This document shows, piece by piece, positions 11,879-26,800 of a stretch of DNA of 64,000 bases. The notes beneath the pieces were generated by a model, which saw only the letters and a program-made list of their open reading frames with translations, was not told the origin of the DNA and searched no databases. Source of the DNA: Cyclina sinensis (Eukaryota; Mollusca; Bivalvia; Venerida; Veneridae); contig JAAONU010000003.1 in the NCBI GenBank assembly GCA_012932295.1, forward strand, positions 33,954,233-34,018,232, read 5' to 3'. The first letter of the stretch is position 1; each line of letters starts with the position of its first letter. The position numbers and the translations under genes are program-made.

Positions 11879-14800
11879 GCAAGTATAAAAACAATCTTTG
11901 GAACGGTTGAATTTAAACGTTATGTTCGGCGAAAGCATAAATAAGGTTTCGTGTTTTACCGCATTTTTACTTGAGTGGATGAAAAATGCCAGTTTTGAGT
12001 TTTGTTATCAAGTGAAAACGGAACGGTCATTGGCCAGTCCCTAGTACCATGTACATGTGGTATACAATTCCACACTCTCTTTTTTCTTCTTCTTCTTGGA
12101 ATGCTAGAGAAATAATTTTCTCAACAATCTTACTGCTAAACAGAGTGATTTGATTTACCGTAATGAATTTCATTCTGACGCCAAAGCAATATAAAATGAT
12201 ACAAACTCACATTTTATGAATTATGTATGGATTCCTCTGATTTCGAAAATGCATAAATTCTCATAGAGCTGTATTATTATTTCTGTAAGTGGACAGTATT
12301 ATGATGTTTGTACCATTTAGGAACAGATGCACTTTTATTCTGGGGATATGACGACATTATAGTGGGATTTCTTGTTTTCAGAGGTTTTGTGATAGCCTTG
12401 TTCAGTCCTGTTTTGAGACATACTGGTTACGGCATGTCTTGGAGAGAAGGGACAGTGATGACCTGGGGAGGTCTAAGAGGGGCCGTTGGACTTGCTCTTG
12501 CCTTGCAGGTCGCTCATCACGACAGGATCGACCAGGAAAGCATTGGGAACAGGGTATGTTGCTGTCTCCTTATTCGTTTATCTTGTCGGTTTTTACATTT
12601 TGAAGTCTAACGAAGGTGTTTTACTCCTTAAAATATCATGATGCATTGGTCCAAAATGTGCTGCTAACCCATTTACATTTATTTTTGTCACAAAAACATC
12701 ACAATATAGTCGAGTGAGAACAAACAATGGACTTGGTTAAAAAATGCTAGACAAACAGCAGTGCAGATTTCTTAATCATACAGATCATTTTCCCCAATCA
12801 TTTCCAATGTGTTTCAAGCATTATATTATTTCAAGACTGTGATTTTTCTGCTTCTGAATGAAATAATACATTAAAAAAAGCATAATACAGCAGTTGTCAG
12901 GAAATTACCCTTTATTGCTTTTTAGGTTCTTGTATTTTAAAAAAACCGCATGCATACTCAGGGATATTTCTGCCTCAGTTTAAATTCATTAGCACAAAGC
13001 TTCTAGACAGCTTAAGTTTCCATTATTATCGGGATTACAATTGTATGCCTATATCTGTCATTGATAATGGAAGTGCTTCAGCAAATCCCTCAATATTATG
13101 CAAAGCCTTTTTTTCATTCAGAGCTTTCTCGGGCTGAAATATCAATTCACTTAAGATCAAACATGGGAAATCAATTCGTTTAGGACTGGTATAGAATAAA
13201 ATGTAATAATTTGATCTCTTATTTTCTTGCGATAGACAAACCTTTTACCCTCATAAGAATAACAGTTGTTATTGTTATGGAAATCCTGATCATTATAGCA
13301 AGTTTATTTTCTCAGATTTTAAAAGAAAAGGTCAAAATGAGTATTTGGACTATTTAGACTTTGAAAAAGGTTAATTTAAAAAAGCAGGCATACACTTATT
13401 ACCAAAAAATTCTTTTGTTTTGTTTTTAATATTATGATTATAAATAATAATATTATAATTATCATTATTATTATTATTATTGTTCTTTGTTTTGTCATTT
13501 TAAACAAATGCATGACAATTCTTAAATAGTGAATTTTTAAAGCAAACAATACACTGACAATCATTCATCTGAACGTGATGAAAAGCCCAAAAGAGATGAC
13601 TTGCTGTTTTAGATATCTGTGAAAGATACTGACGTTCGAGAAATTACGTTAGAAGTCAAATTTTGAAGAGCATGTAACACACTTTTTATGTAAGGGCAAG
13701 TGGCGTAGGGGTTGAGTGCCGGACTCCCGTCCGGAAGTCGCTTGTTCGATTCCCACGAGAAGAAGGATCCTTCAGTGACACTCCGCAGTCCTTACTTTCA
13801 GCACGATTTCTAGTTTGAAAGAAGAAAGCAGTTTTCGAGCTCTTTTAATATGAAATGCAAGAACTTGTTTCCAGTCGATCTTAATAAGTTGGCCATTTTA
13901 AAGAACCTGGTGATTACCTAGATTCTCAGAAAGTTGAGTTTCTTTTGAAATAAAAACAAAACGTGTATTAATATACAGCACGTCATGTTTGATCGTAAAA
14001 TATTCTTTCAGACCGTTTCCCGTTTTTTTTATAACACTTGGTTACCGTTCGAAAAAAAAATCAGTATATAATGGTTAAACTATGAGTTCTAAACGACCAT
14101 TAGTGGCAGAAATCGATCATGAAATTGGGCAAAAGTAATTGAAGATATATGCAAAGCCTTTGAAAACATCTTCTGATGCTTCATCTTAATTTAAAGTTCT
14201 CAGAATAACATTTGAACTTCAAACGGAAAATAGATCTCCCCTAAGTTACTTTTTTATTACATAAGATGTTATTACTGTGAAACCGATGACTTAACTTCTA
14301 AGTAAAAAGGTCTTGCACTCCTCTCTGTTGGTTCAAACAACTGTTAGGCAATCTCCCATGCTTCAGAAGCCATTTAAGTTCTCTTGTCATGAAGCTGTAG
14401 TTTTGATAAGCCGCTTAAGCGCAGCCTAAACATGAAAAACTTTGTAAGCATTGCCACAGACACTTACAGCCAGAGCGTGTCCACTAGCCAGTAACTCAAA
14501 TAACTACAAGGTATGATCGGACATTTTACACAAACTTTATTAAAATGTGTGACAGACTGTTAACAGTTACTTGCATTTAAAGACACCTAAACAAATGAAC
14601 GATAAAAGGGACAAACAATTTACTGCGCAGTTTTAGCCATATTATAGGGTTATGTTGTTTATCTAAATTCTCAAAAAAGCCTTTGTTTCGGAAGACACAA
14701 CTAGTGTACGAGATAACATTTGTATTTGATCGCTACAATTTTCTTTCAGTTTATTCTAGACAGTTACTAAATGTTCTATTCACGTCTAAAGTCCTTTGCA

Positions 14801-17800
14801 ACTGGAGGTAGAAATCACCTACGAAAGAGTAAAAGATTAATAAAACTACACATCCTGACAACTTCCTTTGATGTTTAATCTTTATTCGAAGCAGCTCAGT
14901 AAAAAGCATTGATCTTCTAGAAAGAGTTTGTGTTTGTTAATTCGTTTGAGCTTAGCGTTTGCCCTCAAACTGTAATTACAAAAATAATGACAACTCAAAA
15001 ATTAAGTTATGCACTTAATTGAGGAAAGAGTTACTACTTTCAAATGTCTTCAAAGTGATAAAAAACACAACTTAAATCAGTGAAAATAATATATGACAAC
15101 CTGAGATGTTCTGTCAAACTGACCTTTTTAAAATACGAATAGAGGCGAGAGCCTGCAATGACTTGATTTAAAGACTCGTGCACTAAAACGAGTATTCCAT
15201 TTTTCATTAAAGTCATTTAACATGAACACCATTGAATGAATTATTACCCGATGTCAAGGTTTCTGTCAAAAGTTCTAAGTAAAACAGGCAACTTAGGGGG
15301 TTATCCAAAGTGGGTGAAGGTACATGTTTATCTGATTTATTACAAAATGAATGTATATGCTGATAAGAAAGTTGGTGTATCAAGTGAGGAATATAAATAA
15401 ATTTAATCAAAAATGTATATCAGTTATGTGAGAAGAATTTTAGAGGGTTAGAACAGCGAAATAAGCCAACTTATCAAAAGCTTTGACCTTGTGACCTTCA
15501 ACTTTGTTATAGACATTGCTGTAGAAATAAAGTTCATTAAATGATTAACATGGTCTTGTAATGGATTATCTTAAAGAAAATAAGAAATATTCTGAAACTG
15601 ACATTTTCAGTAACACTAGTAAATTATTTTTTTTTACATTCACCGTGAACATACTAATTCGGGCTGTTCTTTCCAATTCTGCTGAATATCGACAGAAACT
15701 TTAAGACTTTGACAGAAACTTTTAAGACTTCGTAGTTTTAAGTGCTAGTGATAATCATGATGATTTTCATTCATTCAAATACTCTTTTTTTCCCAGTTGG
15801 GCTCACAACATTTTACCTATTGTTTTATTGTAGTTTCGTTCAGGAAAAAGTTTTACACATATTTCTGACTGTCAGAAAGCTGACATCTCTCTTAGTTCTC
15901 CACTTAAATCAGTGTCAGTATGTTGCTCTATACACACTTTCCAACAGATTGAAAAATATGTCACCTTGATGCGTTAACCATTTCTCTTTATTTAGAGAAT
16001 TGTTCTTGTACCGTTTTTGAGTGGAGAGTCATTTATTTCAAATGAACACTAAAAGAAAGAGAAATGAAGATATATTCTTTTAATTTTCAATTATTTTTCA
16101 TTTTATAGCGATAGATATACGATATATTATCAGTTGATTGTAGATAGGGTTATGTCCCTTTAAAACGACAACACTGCTGAAGTGGATTTTACTGAAGAGC
16201 TAATTTGATTGCCTTTCTAAAGAACGACTTCAGTCTGTTTTCACCTATCTGAATTTGTTCAATTACAATCAACTTCAAAGCTATATGCTTTCAGAACAAT
16301 GCTATTTTGACGAGTCAATGCATGTTCGAAGTTAGTGACGATGTTTTTATGGTAGAAGTTGATGTATCAGAGGAATAAAAGTACGTTGCCATCATTTCAA
16401 GGCCGTATGTTGTTCCACTTTTCTGTGGATTTTGTGGTACATAACAGAAACCTAAAGTCAATTTCTGTCAAATTGGTGACTGAAAAGGGAGACCGCTCAT
16501 TGTGTATAGCTTGCTTTTCAATGTTTTTGAAAAAAACATCCTTGCATTAATTGTGAGGCTGCCGATTATTGTTGTGAATGATAACATTTTTAGATTCCGT
16601 TTCCCTAATCTTTACAGATGTTTGTTCACCGGTTTTAGGTAGAGTTTCTTCAGTATTTTCATTTACTTCATTTGATAAATGTTACTCAAAATATATTTGA
16701 ACTATTTTGGAAATAAATCTTATTGGTTCCCTTTAGTCGCTTTTCTTCATACCGCCCACTATCCTTAAAATCAAATCTTTTTCAGCGCTCTGAGATCGTG
16801 TCAGATTGTCATACTAACGACATTATACAAAGAAGATCACACATGAATTCCAATTTTGTCTTAAGATATTTCTGTTGTCTGTTGGAGAAAAACACTTTGT
16901 TTGCACTTTTTTTATTTACTTCTTTATTTTATATGTTCCATTACTTCCAGTAACGTTGTTAGAATTATTCCCTTATGCCATTCTGTGTTATTCCGAGATG
17001 AGAATAAGTTCATCTTTATTTCAGTAAATAAAAACTTCGAACATATTTTGATGTCTAAGTCAGATAGATAATACTGTGTCATTTTCAGAATCTATTCAAA
17101 TCCCTTTGCCTTTTCCCATTTCAAAAGCATACTTTGAACATCAGCTGTCAAAGAATTTCACTATTCAATTTGACTTCCTTGCATACAAATATGCATTTTA
17201 TGCATACAAAATCACGCAAACGCAGTGATATTCTCCTTTTAAGTTAAGTGGATTGGCACAACTGCCTAAAGAACTATAATTTAAATGTCTTTTTGCCGAT
17301 TTTATTCCTTATCCTTGTCGTAGATAATGAGTCTGATCCAACGAATCCTTAAACGAAATTGATGTTATTTTCTTATCAAAAATCATTCTGTTACATATCT
17401 AATGTATTTTCATAAGTAAAATAACCTTTTGTTTTTTCTGAACAATATGCGCGTTTAAAAAAAAAGGCAAATGTTACAATGCGCATTTTCTTCTTTCTTC
17501 GAAAACTTGTTCATATTAACTGTTATTTCCTTAAACTGATATCAAATACCCTTACCGTGTTCAATGTCTGTTATCATATATAAATAAAAGCTATGGTGAA
17601 ACCTATTTGTTTTTTATAGAAAGAACCTGATACTCACCAGAGGTTCGCTTATTAACATTTTTCTGAAATGGAGACACAAAACGTCTTTAAGGACAGGACT
17701 ATTTCCATAGTTTACATTTATGTAATCAATAAAATGCAGAGTGTGAATAAACTTATACATTTTGATAATTGCAATGGTTTTTTTTATACTTAGGTTAGAA

Positions 17801-20800
17801 GTTTTTCAAGGTTCAGTTAAAGCTCTGTACTGTTTAAATAAAGAAGTATAAAAGTAGTCATAAGGCAGTCAGCTAATCATTTAAATCTTTCTTAAGATAA
17901 TAATTTCCCTTTGTAAACTCGTGGAAAATTGTATTAAATTTGTTGAAAAACGTCTAACGTCTGTGGCAGCTACTGCAAGAAATTATTCAAAAAGATATGA
18001 AAACGAAATAGAGATATACGCAGGGCCTTATTTAACCCCAAGAACGTTGATAAAATATTTCTCTCTTATTCATTTTGGATTCTGGTAAATTGTAAAGCTA
18101 TATTTTTTCAAACTAAATGGTTCTGTTGCGGGGATAATAGATTGTTCACTCTTATTTTATTCACTTAAAGAGACATACTCTTAAATATAGGTATGTTATT
18201 AACTTATTCTCTACAAAATAAAATAATTGACAATATTTAGAACAAAAATATTCAAATACTTTTCCTAGAGGCATTTAGCCACTAAGAACGCTTTCGCTAT
18301 CCACTTATATATACGCACAAGTCTTTGAACTGGGAGATGTTAGACAGTTCATGCATCCCAAAAGATTCTTGCACAATTATTTTTGTCCGCGTTTTATCGT
18401 TATTGCAACTTATATAGCGAATGGGTAGAATAATTGAGTTAAAAAAACATAATTAACACAAATATTCTACAGACAGTGAAAAAAAGGATTGAAACATTTT
18501 GATAACATTTATGGTTTGGTAAAAGAAATAACAACGCAGTTTTCAAAACAAGACGAAGGCATTATATTTGAGGGTGAAAGTGAAAAGGCTAAAATGCCAC
18601 TGCGATTTGTTGGTTCAGTAGGTAAAGGAAGAATCAACTAGAAATTTTCAGGGTGTTTTTTAAAATGAAATATTTTGTTAAAGATTAAAGCATTTTGCAG
18701 CAGCTTAACGCCAGTGTTTGTTTCAAACTAAGTTTTCAGAGACAAAGCATTTTTAAAATTGCCTTTATATTGACTTGATTGACATTTTCTAGCATACGTA
18801 GCTTGCGTGCGAAATAACGAAGTGCCTTGTATCCATTTTTAAATGATAAGCTAGATTCTTTTGGGAGCTTAGCAAAGTCTAATGTTTCACAGTGCATCGA
18901 CTTTTTTCTTAAAATCTAAACAAAATCTGATGAATCCTGGCAAATACCATTACTACAGGCGCTTTTTGTCTGCGCTATTACAGGTTTGCCTGATGTAACG
19001 CACGCGACGCATCACACTGTTGAGTAATAATAACCGACTTTTCTCACAAAACAACAATTTGTTGTAAAATTCCAAAATTATGTATTTGCATCAAATAATA
19101 TTTTGAAAACAGGTTGCCAGTGCCGATTTCTATTTTTTGTGTGCATATTGTACAGAACAAATTCTATGGGCAATTTCAATTTGAAAGTCAAAGATCGGTT
19201 TACTTTGAACTTTCATAGATAACCTTTCAACTCATTAATATTTGAGATATGGGTAAAATATAAAACTGTGATTTCAAAAATTGATCGTAATATCTCTACA
19301 GGTATACCTCTTCAGATAAAGTTATTGGAATTTTATTAAAGCTTTCCTGTCATGAAAAGAGTCATTGGTTTAATGTTGGAGATTTTGTCCATTTTACGAC
19401 TTTAAAATTTGATGAACATTCAGAACTGTTTGCAAAACTAACTTCAATGGAGCTGTTACTATACGACATTGGTGACACTTTCTCAAATATAGATGATTTT
19501 TAGACATCTTATACATGAAATCTTTACCGAAATGTATAAAATCGGTCAGCTGCTGACAACACAGTGCTATGGTCACGTGAGAAAACGAAGTAGCTTACAA
19601 AATCTATTTTCTAGATCATTTTTTTTCCAGTGATGCAACAAAGGGATAAAAGAAAACCTTATAATTTTTGTGAGGCTCGTGATGCATAATCTTATTTTTT
19701 ATGCTTGATTCAACCTGAGGGGACTTGTATTTCCTTTGTGTTTCACAGTGAGAATAAAGCTTGCATTTTTAGTTTTCAAACACAGAAATTAGATTTTGTT
19801 TCCGAATTTCTTCAGAGGCGACATCCATAGGGGATTTCAGATGATATTTGTGTGAGGCGCTCATGAGAAAATATGATCATAGGCACGCTGAAATAGTAGA
19901 CTAACTTGAGTTAGTTTAGAAAAATACTTTAACATTAATTTACTAAACTCACTTCGGTTCTCCTCATCGTCTACCAGTGTATACCCTAAGTTGTCAGTAT
20001 TTTAAACACTGAGGTATCGACTGAGCTAAATCTTTCCGTAAGCCCTCACAAGCCTGTCTTAAGCCGTCTTGTGGCGAATTATATTTTTATTACCCGTTTG
20101 AGCGTAACCTAGACAATTATTCTCTAAAAAATAACATTTGTTCCTGCCACGTACAAAGATAATATGTCTACTGCGCCGGCAGCTCGTAAAAAGTGATACG
20201 TTTCAAGCAGTTCACATGAACTAATGTGTTTCTTGTTATTACCCTAATTTTCCATTTTTCAATATAATTATAAAAGAATTAAATACCAAACAGGAAATGT
20301 AGCTATTTGTAGTTTTTTCTGTTATCATGAAGAATATATATAATATTGTGCCTTTGACCTAGACAATATTATTCTTCTTTTCCCTTCTAATAGACAAAGA
20401 CATCTTGTTACTATTTCAGGTACTAATTCATGTGTCTGGTGTCGTATTCCTGACCTTGCTGGTAAATGCTACAACTATACATGGCTTGCTTGAAGTTCTA
20501 GGTATGTACAAAGTCTAGACATTTGCATTTACATCACAGCAGACAAGATAACGAAGAAGAAGGTTCTAATTGTGAAATATGCTTCAAATGAAACGAGAAA
20601 TGAATAGCATTGAGTTATCTCAAGTAGAAGATAAACTGAAAAAAAAACATACTTTTACTTTGCTTTCTTAAACAATTTTACTGAAAAAGTCAGAAAGGAT
20701 ACAGATGTCGTGTATAAACACATTGAACATAAATATTATGAAGAACTCCACTGCAAGTTATGAAATGTATGTAGATTTATGTATATTAATGTGCATATGT

Positions 20801-23800
20801 CTGACCGAAAACGTTTTAGAGTCGTATATAACGTAATTGCAATGACGGTAGCCTCTTCGAGTTGCAGTGAAATGACAAGCTGGGTTCAAACCTTTATATT
20901 TCTCTCACTCGGCTATAATCCAGATAACAGTGTTTTGCCTGCGCTATTTATCATTTTTCACGTGTTACTGCAGTCACAATTTGGGTTTGAAACTTGAAAT
21001 AACACAAAGAAAATTAGCATTTCATATTCTAGTCCACTGCTGTTCAGATTTAATATGGGTGTGTGCTTAAGTCTTGATACGTACAGGAATTACCAAACAC
21101 AACTCGTCATATCTTCAAACGCTCTACTGCTGTTCAAATAAACTATTGCACAGCACAAACAGAGATGTGGAACTTTTATATATTCATTTTACTTGCTTTC
21201 AATTATTCAAAAGGAAATACATGTATCCTACAATTAACGGATGGTATGATGCATTTCTATGTTATTTTTTAAAGACACACAGGAAGCGTTCAGTCGTAAT
21301 TACGGCTACCCATCGAAGAATGGTGCATCAATAACTCTAATAGAACTAATGATAATGTTTTCTGTTTATCTGCTGTACATAGAGTTGTTACTTACACCTT
21401 GACAAAGGGTAATAATTCATTGAAATTGATTAATATTTACATGATACAGAATACTCTTTATGTTAGGGTATGCTTCTTTAAATCAAGCCCATTATATTTA
21501 AACACGTGTTTTTTGTATGAGATGCAACAAAATCAGAGTCCTAACTCCTATCTTGGCAGTTGCTCTGAAAACAAGACGACACACTTATTTCTCCCGAATG
21601 TTTCTGGTGAAGAGAGATTGAATTGTCAAATGAACTGAGGAGATTTAGTTATGAAAACATCTCTGCTTGTTTACTTTCTTGTTTCCCCAAGGGATAAGTT
21701 AAATGAGGTGTAAGGGAGGCTGATTTTTTTTTTTTTTTGTTGGAGCAATAAACAATTTGTGTTTTACTATTGGATCAGTGCGTTTACAACAAAGTGGATA
21801 GAACACGTTTGTTATATATTTAGTTTAAACATTTTATTCAACAAAAGGTCGCACGTACAAGTAATTGATTTTACACATCTCTTTGATAATAAGACATTGC
21901 TGAATAGGATAGATTTTAAGTTCCTCTGCTAAACATACGTGCCTAATGCTTGCATTATTGTGTATATTTCAGTACTGTATTTCAAGTAAACTGGTCTTAA
22001 ATAGAAAACAAAGAAGTGGATGTGTCATGTATTGTATACGCCATATCTCTTTGTTTAACAAGCAATATATTGACGGAGAATTAATCAAAGTCAAACGTTA
22101 TTGGCTATTTCAAGGGCTGCAATTGCCTGTCGAAAAAAAATCTGATAGGATATCAAATTTGTTTTACAAGATGTCATACAGTTTATAAATATCAGAATAA
22201 GGGTTTGTGTTATTATCATTTAAATCAGTGGATATATGGGCTTGAAAAGAGACAGCTTAAGAATTACTTTCAGTTTGAATAAAATGATACTTCCTTTAAA
22301 TCGGTACTCTAACAGAATCTGACGGAGGCCAAAGCAAGTTCCGTGAAGGCGAGGTTCTCATCAACAAATCAGCCCCTTGCTTTCACGTTTTTGGAAGCCA
22401 AAGAACTCATAACCTTTGTAAAGATCGTGAACTTTAGTCAGATTGAAAGTAATAATAACTAACTCTTACACAGCTAGGCTTAAGCCAGAGGATGTCTCTA
22501 ATTCTTTTTGAACTTAACGATAGCGGGCCTAACAACATGCACTTTTCCGATCATTTTATCGCTGAAAGAGTTTGGTCTTGAAATGTTTTATTTGCTTTTC
22601 TGTCAGAATGCACTGCAAAAAACAAGTAAATGATGTTTTGGTTATGTTTTTTTTTGTATAGACATAGGTGATTCATATCCGATAAGTAAAGGACATTAAT
22701 TGTCTGGTCATTTTATCTCGTGTTCCGGAAATTGGAAGTCTAGCCTCGGTATAGAACATGATTGATGGATACAAATCTTATGTTACAAACATAAGATGAT
22801 GTAATGATTCTGTATTTACGATCTAGCATTATCAGTTACCCTATCATAAAAAATAACCGAGTTTTAGGGACCACTAATCATACTAATAAACCAATTGGAA
22901 CACCTCGGGGGACTTGAATAATTCACGTCGGAAATAATATGGTAAGCGCCATATTGGACTATTTTATAATACAAATGGTGTCTGCTAAATTGAAAACATT
23001 TCTTAAAGCCTTTTCATGCTTTAAATCAAAATTTATTTTCATTTTTTCTAATGCATGAGACAAACACTGCTTGAATTCTGCCATGTTTGTTTATATTTTT
23101 AATAAAGCCGGGACGAATTACCATTTGGTGTATTCATACACTTACATATGAGGTCTTTATACGAAGTTGTCGGAAAAGGCCGAGTTGTTACGATTGACTA
23201 ATAAACGTGTTTTTTTGGGGATATACGATGAAAGTTCATTACTTAGGTACAAAAACTATTTTAAGAAGCTGATTTGATGATCAGTAATTTTTTTCAGCTT
23301 TGCCATATAATTCAATAGTAAGTTAGTAGTTAAAGAGATTTTTTGTATTAGAAATGTATCTACATTTCGATGAAATCGATCAGGTTATTAACTTCATAAC
23401 AGAATAACGGCAAGAACATTTGGCATACGTGCATAATGTCACAAATTGTTAATATCTTAAACGACAGTTTTTCTCTTGTGTTTATCCAGGAATGAGTGAT
23501 TTGTCTCCTGCTAAGCGTATGGCCATGGCAAATGCATTGAGACACCTTCAGGACCTCAGAGAGAAAACGTTAAACATGCTGAAAACTGACAGGTACTTGT
23601 TGTTGTATCTGCTGCTACTTCTGTTGTTGTTGCTGCTGCTGCTGTTGCTGTACGGCTGTTGATAATGATGATGACGTTGATAATGAATTTGTTAGATATG
23701 TTTAATGCTGTGATATATGTTGGCGACCTCTTTTTAAACATAAACATACTTGTCTGTTGGTAGTCCTAAAACTAGTCCTGAAACTAGAACAATGACCTTG

Positions 23801-26800
23801 ATCAAATTCTGCCAAGTCCTAATAAGAACAGTTTAGATAGACTAAAGGCATAGACATTGAAATAAGAGAAGTTAGAATAGTTCATTAGCCAGACCACATG
23901 TAACCTATGTTACTGTGGAAATGGCGACAAAAATTTTAAAAAAGACAACTTAATGAAATTCGTCCGATTGCTTTAAATATCTGAATTTAAATTGAACAAG
24001 AACTCTTCCGAACAACCATTATTGTTAGACACTGTTCCAATTTGGCGAAATGATAATGATAGAGCAAGATCTGTAATTTTCAGGTTTTTGGCTGACGCTG
24101 AATGGGAGACTGTTGAAAAACAGACAGAGGTCATTGATCCGTATAAAACAACGGACGAAGAGGTATGTGCATTAAATTTCGAATTTCTGCTTCGAATGCA
24201 AAATTTGATATGTCTTGCATGTTGCAGAAATTATTTTATTTGTAGTCAAATGCAGCGTATTTAATAGTGTTAAGAACGTTGTTTACCACCGATTGTTATA
24301 GTTTTGCCAACTTATAATGCATCTTTTAATGAAGTTAATCATGGAAGCTCTTCGATGATTTCTCCGAAGCAGCTGTAAAAATAACTTGATAACAAGTATT
24401 AGCATTTCCAAAAATGCTTGAAATCGCCGTTCAGCCATGCATTTCGTCTTATCCATAGATGAATGTATTAAATGTTCTTCATTCATTAATTTGATAATCT
24501 TACAACATGCTTTGTACTGAAAAGCGAAGTTATATTTTATAATTTTCACACAGAAATTACAAAGTAAATTAAATATACATTGTAATTTTTATTGTAGCTG
24601 GACTATTTTTGAAAGCGGACGATTTGGCTTCTTAATGAAAAACATCCCAATATCTTTATACATCATGTTAAAATTTGCATTAAAACCTTGTAAATATTGC
24701 TTTGTTGTAAACCAGTCTACGCATAATTAATTGACCTTTTGCGTAGTTTTTTAACTTTATTTATTACTAAAAAATGTATACTTAACAAAAGTTAGATACA
24801 GTTCTTCAATACCATAAGAATATTATATGTACAATTTAAACAGAATAAATTTTAAATAAAAAATACGATATCGCCCTAACCCTAATGAAGCATATATAAA
24901 ACACGGAAAATCCTGATCAAACTCCTCGCACCGGTTAAGTCACGCTTTGCTACTTTTACTGTACTAATCAGGAGAAGTAACCCCTGCGGGGGGTTTGTAT
25001 CCTGATTAGAACCGCCCGGAAGCAAGCATTTATTTGTTTCTTTAAGTGCAAGTTTTGGAAAAAACAAACAAACTATACTCTTATTTAGACTGCATTCTCT
25101 AGTTAAAAATGACATGTAGCATAAAATATTGCGATTATCCTGTGTTTATCCTACACGAGCCTGAAGACTGGTACTGAGATCGTACATTCATGATGGTATT
25201 TTTCAGTTGTAAGAATAAGTAACCCGACAAACATGGCGGTTGGGCGAGTCCATTTCGCATCCCTTGCAGAAGAATTTTGACGTCCATTTTGTTATCATGT
25301 GATATGAAATGCTTTGCTTTGATTGGCTAAAGGCAGGCGGTGTACAGGCAAAACTGTTCAAATCTTGTTAATTGTATATATCGCCGTCCAGGAACGGCGA
25401 TAATAACATCACATAGCATAACATACGTATTATACACAATTTAGCCATAAATGAAATACAGTGTTGCAAAGAATATAGGCATGAAATTATTAACACAGTT
25501 GTGGTTGCAGACATATCTTACATATTTGAAGAAATATTTATCCAGGGGTTATGATCACATACCAGACTATTTGCTTCGATAAAGCTCTCATTTTGATAAT
25601 GTACGGGTATAAAGTAGACAGAATCCTTATTTAGGAATAAAGGTGGTTTATTATTCAAAACTCAGTTCGTAGGCCGTACATGTTAGGCGTCTGCAGAATA
25701 AATCATCTTTGCTTTATTTACCTCATGTTTCGAATTCATAGCACAAAATCCTAAATAATCCCCAGCTTCGACGAGTTCCACTGATGATTGCAACAAAATA
25801 CCTCACAAAATATTTAAACATCCGTAGCACAAAAGTGCAAGGGTTTTTAATAAAGGAAAAAATAATAGAAGCTTCATTGATATGTTTCTGTATAATGCGG
25901 ACAAATATTTATGGATCAAAGTACAAAACTGAAAAAGCCATATTGGACTTCAGCTTTGCGTGATTCTAGATATATATTGTATTGTACAGAACAAGGTTAA
26001 TTAATCTTTTCCTATTTCTTACTTATAATACTTTTTTCCTAAAGGTTAATTCATTCTATTTATAAAAGAAATATTGAAATATATAACAATTTCTTGAAAC
26101 ATCTATTCCTAAGCCTGACAGTCGTCGCAGTACCGTTACCCCTGTTTGTTATTCATGAAAAAACGTGCATATTTGAAGAAATACATCTGTACCAAATAAT
26201 CTATGGAATTTTGTAGGTATGTGCATAGAAATACTAAAATGTTCTGTACGGTCAGGTGGTAGGAATTGACGACAGCGACTGGACGTTTAAATTACATACA
26301 GAAATAAGGAAGATACACGATTTTTGAACGTATTTGGGTACAGATACGTACAGTTTACTGAGTAGGAGGTGTTCATGAAATGGAAATGGCCGCACTCACG
26401 CGAGTCGTTACACTTAGTGAGCAAAGCCAACAGCAAAAATCAAAACGTCTCACGGCAGATCACAGACACGCGGTTTTCATGTCACAGTTTTTTTTCTTTT
26501 TTAGTCAGTCATGCATATCCTCAAACCTTGCAACATTCATTTTCCATTTCAATGCAATTTGAGGATGTGTGATGCAAAACTATTTTGCAACCGAAAGTCT
26601 GGTTTTGATTTGCTGTTGGCAAAAGCGTGACATATAAAGCTAGTTAATTTTGGCGAAATGTAAATAAAATACACAACCAATAAAGTAACAACGTCTGTCA
26701 TTCATTTACCTTGCATTATTACATGTTGAGAGTATTTTTAGGCGGTCACACGTGAATATATCCTATATTTTACTAAATGACTTATGAGCTAGATAGCACT

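Larger units (their letters stand above)
12554..20419 (+). other. SLC9C1 intron, 7.9 kb
   Basis: Starts GTATGT and ends TTTCAG. Holds an ATT-rich microsatellite near 13441-13482 and a tRNA-like SINE head near 13694. The rest is AT-rich with no supported gene. Confidence 0.7.

Noticed and set aside
12308..12381. Upstream open stretch as part of exon 2
   Set aside because: Using the AG at 12320 puts the split Arg codon into a frame that meets TGA; the GC donor with the acceptor at 12381 gives the conserved exchanger sequence.
19930..20030. Antisense tRNA-like SINE
   Set aside because: A TTTAGCTCAGTCG A-box-like sequence is present on the - strand but no convincing B box follows.
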